64,000 nt of DNA, from assembly GCA_044336205.1 (NCBI GenBank), contig CP172318.1:1178001-1242000 (forward strand), written 5' to 3'. The notes beneath the pieces were generated by a model. The model saw only the letters and a program-made list of their open reading frames with translations. It did no database searches and had not been told where the DNA came from. Of the stretch, positions 57,277-64,000 are shown piece by piece (the first letter of the stretch is position 1; each line of letters starts with the position of its first letter). Both the position numbers and the translations under genes were made by a program. The DNA comes from Ruoffia sp044336205. GTDB lineage: Bacteria > Bacillota > Bacilli > Lactobacillales > Aerococcaceae.

Positions 57277-57615
57277 ATGGAATTACCAATTAAACCAAAT
57301 TCTAACTTATCCTTTTCAATTCAAAATTTCTTTAAACCCTTTATTCAAACACATACAACTAAAAAAGAGCAACTTATTATGCCACTTTCTCAAGTTGAGA
57401 AAAAACTTCATGAACATTATGTATCGCTTGAACCTATAGATATACTTTTTGAATATTACGATGAACATCATCACATCCAACAAGAAACAATCCAAGTTAA
57501 GGTTGTTTCTACAGTTCAAGCAGACCGTCGAATTGCAGTGTCTGATATTCACTCAAATCGATCTTTTATCCTATCTTTAGAACAAATTCTATCTGTATCT
57601 GCCAATGCAGCTTAG
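57277..57615 (+). CDS. YolD-like protein, predicted SOS-induced
   Basis: A 112-residue protein from the ATG at 57277, 7 bases after AAGGAG. The second half (about residues 45-108: LEPIDILFEYYDEHH, IQVKVVSTVQADRRIAVSDI, SFILSLEQILSV) fits the beta-rich pattern of YolD-like proteins (PF08863 type), which often accompany Y-family DNA polymerases such as UvrX. No polymerase gene is adjacent here; an IS element follows. The two LexA-type boxes in the promoter support a DNA-damage role. The family call is from pattern and context, not a search. Confidence 0.65.
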   Translation: MELPIKPNSNLSFSIQNFFKPFIQTHTTKKEQLIMPLSQVEKKLHEHYVSLEPIDILFEYYDEHHHIQQETIQVKVVSTVQADRRIAVSDIHSNRSFILSLEQILSVSANAA

Positions 57616-57621
57616 AAAATA

Positions 57622-57661
57622 GCCTCTTATAACTTGCATAATCCCCGCGAGTATAAGAGGC
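57622..57661 (+). terminator. Terminator of the YolD-like gene
   Basis: GCCTCTTATA (57622-57631) pairs with TATAAGAGGC (57652-57661) with a further CTTGC/GCGAG pairing inside, then TTGTTCATT. Confidence 0.78.
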
Positions 57662-57730
57662 TTGTTCATTATTCATATTCAGTTAACTATTCAACTAAAT
57701 TAAACGAGGCTGGGACAAAAGCCACTAAAT

Positions 57731-57774
57731 AAAAACGACGAGAAATTAGATTAACTAATTTTCTCGTCGTTTTT
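57731..57774. terminator. Hairpin terminator inside the IS left end
   Basis: Stem AAAAACGACGAGAAATTAG (57731-57749) with 57755-57774, 5-base loop, A run before and T run after. It would shield the transposase from outside transcription. Confidence 0.85.
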
Positions 57775-57854
57775 GCTATATATAATTAGGCATACAAAAA
57801 GCACCCTGATATAATATTAGTAAATAGACACTAAACATTAAAGGGGTGCTTTTT

Positions 57855-59384
57855 ATGTACGTACATTATAACATGAATCAAACTTCACTTCCATTAGAAT
57901 TATCTACTTGTATTGATCCCAACCATATTGTTTTTTCTATCTATAACTTTGTCGATTCATTGGACGATCATTACTTTAAAATTTTTGAGACTCAGGACGG
58001 TCGTCCTGCCTATCACCCAAAACCACTCATCATGTCTCTTCTTTATGCTTACAGTAAAGGTATTTTTAGTGGTCGAAAGATTGAAGAAATGATGGAAGAA
58101 AATCTACCGATGCAATGGCTTGTTGCCCAACAAGTGATTAGCTATCGCACGATTAATCGATTTCGTTCTTCTGACAACTGTAGTCGTCTTTTAGAGAATA
58201 TATTTATCGAATTTACAATTCAATTAAAATTGGAAAAACTAATCACTTTAGAGAATGTCTTTATTGATGGGACGAAGATTGAAGCCAATGCCAATAAGTA
58301 TACTTTTGTCTGGAGAAAAGCAACGGAAAGATTTGCGGAACGTCTGAAAACATCTGCTCGTGAATATTACTTTGAAGAAATTCAACCGATGGTTGATGCA
58401 GGTATTCAATACGATGAAGAGTTGGAATTGGAAGAGTCTATGCTTCAAGAGATTACCGAACTAATTGAAGAAGAAGTTGAAAAACTGTCACAAGATATTG
58501 AAGAGAATCCTGTAAAAGGACCAGATCCTCGTAAACAAGCTCGTCGTCGCCTCAAGAAACATCATCGGAAAGTGAGCCAGGATTTTCTGCCTCGAAAACG
58601 AAAGTATCATCAACAGTTTGAGACGTTCGATGGTCGAAACAGTTACTCAAAAACAGATACTGATGCGACGTTTATGCGAATGAAAGACGACCCTATGATG
58701 AATGGTCAGTTGAAAGCCGGGTATAATATTCAGATTGGTACAGAAAATCAATTTGTTCTTCATTATGATGTTTTTCCGAATCCGACGGATACACGGACGC
58801 TACAACCTTTTATCGAAACCTTTCCTCATCGACCTAAACGCATTGTAGCTGATGCAGGGTACGGTAGTGAAGAAAACTTAACTTACTTAGACGATAATGA
58901 TATTGACCATCTTATTAAATACAACCGATTTGATAAAGACCAAAAAAAGAAACACAAAACATCAGATAAAAACTTAGGAAATTGGGTTTATAATGAAGAA
59001 GAAAAGACCTTTACGCACCCAGACGGTACGATCTATTACTACAGCCATCAATCCAAACGGAGAAATAAATTGAGTGGCTATACTTCTCAAGTAGCGGTTT
59101 ATAAACCAACAGATCCAGAGAATGCGCCGCAAAAGGCGCTTTACTATAATGAGAAGTATCAAATTTTGAAAAATACAGAAGCAGAAAAGCTTTTATCTAA
59201 AGAAGGTTCAACAATCTTTGCCAAACGAAAGATTGATGTTGAGCCAGTCTTTGGCCAGATAAAGGCTAATTTAGGATTCACACGATTTAACCTAAGGGGT
59301 AAATCGAAGGTAAAAACAGACATTGGGTTGGTCTTGATGGCCAACAATCTGAAGAAATATGCAAAAAACAAGGTAATAAAATAA
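57855..59384 (+). CDS. IS1182 family transposase
   Basis: A 509-residue DDE transposase that moves the element. Amino domain with GRPAYHPKPLIMSLLYAYSKG; catalytic acids in VFIDGTKIEANANKYTFVW, VADAGYGSEENL and IDVEPVFGQIKANLGF. A Lys/Arg-rich insert lies near residues 225-255. I start at ATG 57855 behind AGGGGTG; a frame from 57846 lacks a site. It appears intact. Confidence 0.95.
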   Translation: MYVHYNMNQTSLPLELSTCIDPNHIVFSIYNFVDSLDDHYFKIFETQDGRPAYHPKPLIMSLLYAYSKGIFSGRKIEEMMEENLPMQWLVAQQVISYRTINRFRSSDNCSRLLENIFIEFTIQLKLEKLITLENVFIDGTKIEANANKYTFVWRKATERFAERLKTSAREYYFEEIQPMVDAGIQYDEELELEESMLQEITELIEEEVEKLSQDIEENPVKGPDPRKQARRRLKKHHRKVSQDFLPRKRKYHQQFETFDGRNSYSKTDTDATFMRMKDDPMMNGQLKAGYNIQIGTENQFVLHYDVFPNPTDTRTLQPFIETFPHRPKRIVADAGYGSEENLTYLDDNDIDHLIKYNRFDKDQKKKHKTSDKNLGNWVYNEEEKTFTHPDGTIYYYSHQSKRRNKLSGYTSQVAVYKPTDPENAPQKALYYNEKYQILKNTEAEKLLSKEGSTIFAKRKIDVEPVFGQIKANLGFTRFNLRGKSKVKTDIGLVLMANNLKKYAKNKVIK

Positions 59385-59425
59385 GAGAACTTACAAATTC
59401 TTTGACAGAAAATGTAGGTTCTCTT
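59383..59425. terminator. Terminator after the transposase
   Basis: AAGAGAAC-TTACA pairs with TGTAG-GTTCTCTT, then TTATTTT. It may also end thiT transcripts coming from the other side. Confidence 0.82.
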
Positions 59426-59480
59426 TTATTTTAGAATCCAGGACCTTTTGTCCCAGCCTCGTTTATTAGTATATTATATA

Positions 59481-60080
59481 TTAATCATTAAGTAATGAGG
59501 ATGTTTCCTTGCGTGATAAGTATTTTGTTCGCTTTGGAATGATTAATTTAGGATTTGATCGTGCCATTACAATCAATATCACACTCATGACAACGACTAG
59601 AATCACATAACTTAACCAAAATTCCATAGATGTGATTTGTAGACCACTAATCTCTCCTAGAGCTATTGGTGCTAAGAAGAATTTTGTTAGCATAAACACT
59701 AAGGTACTTAAAGCCACTGCTGTCACAATATTCAAGTATGTTGATGAATATCTGCGATTATTAAGGGTTTTTTGTGTATATTTGGCAAACAAACCAGCTA
59801 TTCCAGCAAATAATAAAGGTAAAATATACTCAACCACTTGCGTTAGCCATGAACTGAATCCTAATTGTACAATACCAATAATAATACCTGTTATGGTTGC
59901 AAGCACAATGGCAGTCGGTGGCCCAAAACGGAGAGCAAGCCAAATTAACGGCAAGAGTGTCAAGGCAGAATAATTACCAATTATAAAATTCGCTGTATAT
60001 TGCGTCCCTAATGCAAGAATAATGCTGAGTGCTAAAGCAATTAAACAATCTAATAATAAACTTCTAGTTCTTTGATTCAT
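59481..60080 (-). CDS. thiT: ThiT-like energy-coupled thiamine transporter S component
   Basis: A 199-residue protein with about six hydrophobic segments. The block LALRFGPPTAIVLATITG followed by GIVQLG and VEYILPLLFAGIAGLFAKYT matches the ThiT pattern. S components bind a vitamin and use a shared ECF ATPase-EcfT module, not encoded here. No TPP riboswitch fits in the 11 bases before the gene; it is cotranscribed with rnjB. The IS right end lies 16 bases past the stop. Confidence 0.7.
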   Translation of the reverse strand: MNQRTRSLLLDCLIALALSIILALGTQYTANFIIGNYSALTLLPLIWLALRFGPPTAIVLATITGIIIGIVQLGFSSWLTQVVEYILPLLFAGIAGLFAKYTQKTLNNRRYSSTYLNIVTAVALSTLVFMLTKFFLAPIALGEISGLQITSMEFWLSYVILVVVMSVILIVMARSNPKLIIPKRTKYLSRKETSSLLND

Positions 60081-60091
60081 AAAGTCACCTC

Positions 60092-61780
60092 TTACTTAGC
60101 TTGCTCATTAGGTTGATAGTTAGAAGCTTCCATAATTATTGGTAAGACAACTGGGCGACGTTGAGTTTCTTTATATAGATATTTACCAATTTTCTCACGT
60201 AAATCACCCTTTAATTCGCTCCAATCAAAGTTTTCAGTTGCTAAATGTTCTTCTAAAATATCTAGAGTCATATCAGAACAAGCTTCAATTAAATCAATAC
60301 TAGTCTTCATATAAACAAATCCTCGGGAAGTAATTTGCGGTCCAACTAGTACTTTACCTAAGCGGCGAGATATTGTTGTAACGATAACAAAAATTCCATC
60401 TTCACTCAAGATTCGGCGGTCTCTTAGGACAACATTTCCAATATCGCCGACACCAATACCATCAATTAATACATTTCCAGCAGGTACTTGAGCTGTCATT
60501 GTCATTTTACCGTCTTTATACTCAATGACATCACCGATGTTAGGTAAGAAAATTTGACTATCTTCATAACCTACTTCATTGGCAAGGTCAGCATGAGCTT
60601 TAAGCATTCTTGATTCTCCATTTATTGGAATAATATATTTTGCTTTGATAAAGTTCATCATCATCTTTAAGTCTTGCTGGCCAGCGTGTCCTGATGTCTT
60701 AAAGTTATCTGTAACAGATTTTACTGATCCACCCGCACGGTACACCATGTCTTTTGTCTTAGCAATCACTGTCTCCATCGCAATAGATGGCGTTGTTGCT
60801 AAGTATACAAGGTCTCCCTCTTCAATATTAACGAAACGGTGGCGATTATTAGCCATCAATTGAACGTTTTTAATTGGCTCCCCTACATCGCCTGTTTCAA
60901 GGACAATGACTTTATTTTTAGGAGTTCTTGCTAAATCTTTAACTTGCCCAATAACGTCTTTACTTGGTATTTCAATCAAATTTAATTGAATAGCAATATC
61001 TACAATTTTATATAATTGATCATCTGCGAGGAAGATGGTTCTTCCAGAGTCTTGTGCCGCATATAGTAATTGTTGGATACGTGCAATATTACTTCCAATA
61101 GAAGCAACAATGACTCTTCCTTCTTCATTACGGAAGACTTCTGTCATATCTTTAGTGATTTTTTTATCACCCACAGATTGAATTGGATTTTCAGCATCTG
61201 CCGAATCACTTAGTAAGGCTAAGACCCCTGATTCTCCAATATCCGTTAATCTACCAAAGTTAGTCTGGTAATTGTCAGCTGACCCTGGATCAAACTTGAA
61301 GTCTCCTGTATATACAATTGCGCCTTCATCCGTTCCAATAACAATACCAATCGAACCTGGAATGGTATGAGTTGTGCGGAAAAAACTAACTGTCGCATTA
61401 TCAAACTCAATTTCTACGTCTTCATCAATTTTAAAGAAATTCTCTATATGATCATTAAGTCCTTGGGCTTTTGCTGAGATTGATGCAAGTTCAATGGTTA
61501 ATTCTGTTCCAAATACCGGAGCACTTACTTTATCTAACAAGTATGGTAAAGCTCCAATAGCATCATCATGACCGTGAGTTAGGAATATTCCAACGATCTG
61601 GTCTTTCTTTTCGATTAAATAGGTAAAGTCAGGAATAACTGCGTCGATTCCAAGTAATTCTTCTTCTGGAAAGACTAGTCCGCAATCCAGTACGAAGATT
61701 GACTCATTGACTTCAACAACGTAAAGATTCTTACCTTCTTCACGAACCCCTCCTAAGGGGATTATTTTGATTGTACTCAT
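60092..61780 (-). CDS. rnjB: Ribonuclease J2
   Basis: A 562-residue metallo-beta-lactamase RNase. The start MSTIKIIPLGGVREEGKN is at 61778-61780 behind GAGGTG; a longer frame to 61849 has no site. The metal motif reads HGHDDAIG, where active RNase J1 has HGHEDHIG, and DSADAENP replaces the J1-type DST; these changes mark the weakly active J2 partner of the J1-J2 complex. The beta-CASP domain and carboxyl domain (AGNVLIDGIGVGDIGNVVLRD in part) are present. No rnjA in the window. Confidence 0.92.
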   Translation of the reverse strand: MSTIKIIPLGGVREEGKNLYVVEVNESIFVLDCGLVFPEEELLGIDAVIPDFTYLIEKKDQIVGIFLTHGHDDAIGALPYLLDKVSAPVFGTELTIELASISAKAQGLNDHIENFFKIDEDVEIEFDNATVSFFRTTHTIPGSIGIVIGTDEGAIVYTGDFKFDPGSADNYQTNFGRLTDIGESGVLALLSDSADAENPIQSVGDKKITKDMTEVFRNEEGRVIVASIGSNIARIQQLLYAAQDSGRTIFLADDQLYKIVDIAIQLNLIEIPSKDVIGQVKDLARTPKNKVIVLETGDVGEPIKNVQLMANNRHRFVNIEEGDLVYLATTPSIAMETVIAKTKDMVYRAGGSVKSVTDNFKTSGHAGQQDLKMMMNFIKAKYIIPINGESRMLKAHADLANEVGYEDSQIFLPNIGDVIEYKDGKMTMTAQVPAGNVLIDGIGVGDIGNVVLRDRRILSEDGIFVIVTTISRRLGKVLVGPQITSRGFVYMKTSIDLIEACSDMTLDILEEHLATENFDWSELKGDLREKIGKYLYKETQRRPVVLPIIMEASNYQPNEQAK

Positions 61781-61902
61781 TTGACACCTCTTTATATTTT
61801 TTATTATCTTTGCTCTATTAACTTCATATATTATAGCATATATCCTCACAAAGTAAAAAATTGCTTTATGTTCAATTTTGTCAGTTTATTAATATTAAGC
61901 AA

Positions 61903-61932
61903 ACAAAAAGCAAGCTCACTGAGTAAGCTTGC
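61903..61932 (-). terminator. Terminator of pnp
   Basis: 11-bp stem GCAAGCTCACT/AGTAAGCTTGC with one mismatch, short loop; the minus strand continues TTTTTGTTTG. Confidence 0.82.
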
Positions 61933-61950
61933 CTTATATAAGTTAAGTTA

Positions 61951-64000
61951 TTAATCTTTAATTAATAAAGCTTTACGAGATAAGTTAATTCGCCCTTTAT
62001 CATCAATTTCTTGAACACGAACTTTCACCTTATCATTTAATTGCAATACATCTTCTACTTTGTTAACACGGTGGTGTTCTAATTCAGATATATGAACAAG
62101 ACCATCTTTTCCAGGTAAGATTTCAACGAAAGCACCGAATTTCTCAATACGTTTAACGGTTCCTTCATAGATTTCTCCTGCCTTAACTTCATGTGTTAAC
62201 TGTTCAATGATTTCTTTAGCTCGGCTAATCATAGCTTGATCTGTTGAAGCAATACTTACATTACCTTCTTCATCAATATCAATTTTAACACCAGTCTCTT
62301 CGATAATCTTATTAATTGTTTCTCCACCACGACCGATAACGACTTTAATCTTGTCGACATCGATTTGAATCATTTCAATCTTAGGTGCGTATGGACTAAG
62401 CTCTTTACGTGGTTCAGCAATTGTAGACACTAATTCTTCTAAGATTTCAAGACGGGCTTTCTTAGCTTGAACCAATGCTTCAGTAAGAATTTGTTCAGTA
62501 ATTCCTTCAATCTTAATATCCATTTGAAGGGCTGTAATACCATTTTCAGTTCCTGCTACTTTAAAGTCCATATCTCCAAGATGGTCTTCTAGACCTTGAA
62601 TATCTGTAAGAATGGTGTAATCTTCTCCATCCATCACTAACCCCATGGCAATTCCTGCAACTGGTGCTTTAATAGGCACACCTGCATCCATTAATGCTAA
62701 GGTTCCAGCACAGATACTAGCTTGTGAAGAAGATCCGTTTGATTCAAGAACTTCTGATACTAAACGAATTGTATAAGGAAAGTCTTCAACCTCAGGAATG
62801 ACTTGGTCCAATGCACGCTCACCTAATGCTCCATGTCCTACTTCACGACGACCTGGGCTTCCCATTCTACCAGTTTCTCCAACAGAATATGGCGGGAAAT
62901 TGTAATGGTGGATGAATCGTTTAGATTCTTCTACACCTAAGCCATCAATAATTTGGTGTTCACCCAACGGAGCTAATGTAGCTACCGTTAAAGCTTGTGT
63001 TTGACCACGTGTGAATAATCCAGATCCATGCGTTCTTGGTAAGATACCAACACGAGAAGCTAATGGACGGATTTCGTCAATTTTACGGCCGTCTGGACGA
63101 ATACGATCCTTAGTAATTAATTGTCTTACAACATCTTTTTCTAAGTCTTGTAAAGCAGCATTGGTTGATGTAATAACTTCATCAAGTTCAGGGTTATCAG
63201 CATGTAACTCTTCATAGTAAGCAATAGCCCCTTGCATCACTTCGGCAATCGCATCTTCACGAGCTTTTTTCTCTTCAGTTTTAACGGCTGTTATCATCGC
63301 TTCACGGTAACGATTGTACACTTCTTCCATTATATCGCTATCTTTTTCAGCGATAGTTAGTTCAAATTTTTCTTTACCTATTTGATCTATGATGCCCGCT
63401 TGGAATGAATTAATTTCTTTTATTGCTTGATGCCCAAACAATAAAGCTTCTAACATCTCATCTTCAGGCACTTCTACAGCTGAAGACTCAACCATGTTAA
63501 TCGCTTGGGAAGTTCCAGCAACAGTTAAGTGAATATCTGATTGTTCGTCTTGTTCAACCGTTGGATTAATTACTAACTCACCATCCACTCGTCCTACATT
63601 TACACCAGCAATTGGTCCATTGAATGGAATATCCGATACACCTAAAGCTAATGATGATCCTAACATTGCTGCCATTTCTGGAGAGCAGTCTTGTTCTACT
63701 GATAAGACAGTGTTAATGATTTGGATTTCATTACGAACCCCATCTGGGAACATTGGACGTATTGGTCGGTCAATTAAACGCGCTGTTAATGTCGCGTTTT
63801 CAGAAGGACGGCCCTCTCTCTTAATGAATCCTCCTGGGATCTTTCCTACAGAGTACATTTTTTCTTCATAGTTTACAGTTAATGGAAAGAAATCAGCACT
63901 AATTGGACGTTTAGACGCTACAGCCGTTGATAGAACTAAAGTATCCCCATAACTTACAAGCACTGCACCATTAGCTTGTCGTGCTAATTCACCAATCTCT
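61951..64000 (-). CDS. pnp: Polyribonucleotide nucleotidyltransferase (5' end off the window)
   Basis: A 3'-5' phosphorolytic exoribonuclease. The visible 683 residues begin EIGELARQANGAVLVSYGDT, so only about 15-20 residues are missing. First RNase PH domain with GKIPGGFIKREGRPSE, second with GRRKIDEIRPL-like PDGRKIDEIRPLAS and GRREVGHGALGERAL, then KH (VVIGRGGETINKIIEETG) and S1 (EGTVKRIEKFGAFVEI) domains and a short tail ending LLIKD. Confidence 0.96.
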   Translation of the reverse strand, partial: EIGELARQANGAVLVSYGDTLVLSTAVASKRPISADFFPLTVNYEEKMYSVGKIPGGFIKREGRPSENATLTARLIDRPIRPMFPDGVRNEIQIINTVLSVEQDCSPEMAAMLGSSLALGVSDIPFNGPIAGVNVGRVDGELVINPTVEQDEQSDIHLTVAGTSQAINMVESSAVEVPEDEMLEALLFGHQAIKEINSFQAGIIDQIGKEKFELTIAEKDSDIMEEVYNRYREAMITAVKTEEKKAREDAIAEVMQGAIAYYEELHADNPELDEVITSTNAALQDLEKDVVRQLITKDRIRPDGRKIDEIRPLASRVGILPRTHGSGLFTRGQTQALTVATLAPLGEHQIIDGLGVEESKRFIHHYNFPPYSVGETGRMGSPGRREVGHGALGERALDQVIPEVEDFPYTIRLVSEVLESNGSSSQASICAGTLALMDAGVPIKAPVAGIAMGLVMDGEDYTILTDIQGLEDHLGDMDFKVAGTENGITALQMDIKIEGITEQILTEALVQAKKARLEILEELVSTIAEPRKELSPYAPKIEMIQIDVDKIKVVIGRGGETINKIIEETGVKIDIDEEGNVSIASTDQAMISRAKEIIEQLTHEVKAGEIYEGTVKRIEKFGAFVEILPGKDGLVHISELEHHRVNKVEDVLQLNDKVKVRVQEIDDKGRINLSRKALLIKD

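Larger units (their letters stand above)
57702..59464 (+). mobile_element. Complete IS1182-family insertion sequence
   Basis: A 1763-bp element bounded by perfect 20-bp inverted repeats: AAACGAGGCTGGGACAAAAG at 57702-57721 and its reverse complement at 59445-59464. One transposase gene and two internal hairpin terminators fill it. No clear target duplication is visible (left flank TAAATT, right flank ATTAGT). Inserted between convergent genes. Confidence 0.93.

Overview
The window is a gene-dense, AT-rich bacterial chromosome segment from a non-sporulating Gram-positive of the Firmicutes. The most likely placement is the Lactobacillales, possibly near Aerococcaceae or Carnobacteriaceae; that placement is inferred from gene content (PASTA kinase, RNase J2, YlxM, OpuC and oligopeptide importers, IS1182-type transposase, strong AGGAGG ribosome sites) and not from any search. 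Nearly all genes lie on the minus strand. Exceptions are one HAD gene, the manganese importer, a YolD-like gene and a transposase.

Layout. Positions 1-10400 are accessory metabolism and transport: truncated methylglyoxal synthase, a small unknown gene with an apparent ATT start, two alpha/beta hydrolases, a broken GH3 beta-glucosidase, a broken HAD phosphatase, YitT, YeiH, a formate/nitrite-type channel and a tRNA-dihydrouridine synthase. Positions 10400-12500 look like a decayed phage or mobile-element remnant (DnaD-like replisome protein, Cro-like regulator, a dead reading frame). Positions 12600-20700 carry the classic rplS-trmD-rimM-khpA-rpsP-ffh-ylxM cluster, with an opuC osmoprotectant operon sitting between rplS and trmD. 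Positions 20617-25210 hold a manganese importer (mntABCD) with its DtxR/MntR regulator present twice in a 462-bp tandem duplication. Positions 25210-31370 are ftsY-HAD-smc-rnc. Positions 31500-37750 are an oligopeptide importer (oppDFBC and a separately transcribed oppA). Positions 37800-56000 continue the conserved core order known from Bacillus: acpP, plsX, recG, fakA, yloU, rpmB, thiN, rpe, rsgA, prkC, prpC, rsmB, fmt, priA, rpoZ, gmk. Positions 56080-64000 contain an LCP wall-polymer ligase, an SOS-type YolD-like gene, a complete IS1182-family element, a ThiT-like thiamine transporter, RNase J2 and the 3' part of pnp.

The core genes cover translation (rplS, rpsP, rpmB, trmD, rimM, rsgA, fmt, rsmB), protein targeting (ffh, ftsY, ylxM), chromosome upkeep (smc, recG, priA), RNA decay (rnc, rnjB, pnp), lipid synthesis (acpP, plsX, fakA) and wall-stress signalling (prkC, prpC, LCP). 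Transport operons (opuC, mnt, opp) appear to have been placed at junctions of this core.

Most notable: the regulator duplication with a truncated ylxM piece; DtxR-type palindromes in front of mntA and, with the same half-site spacing, in front of oppA; two LexA-type boxes in the YolD-like promoter; and five single-base frameshifts (GH3, HAD, mntC, rsmB, LCP), three of them in homopolymers, which could be sequence errors or real decay.
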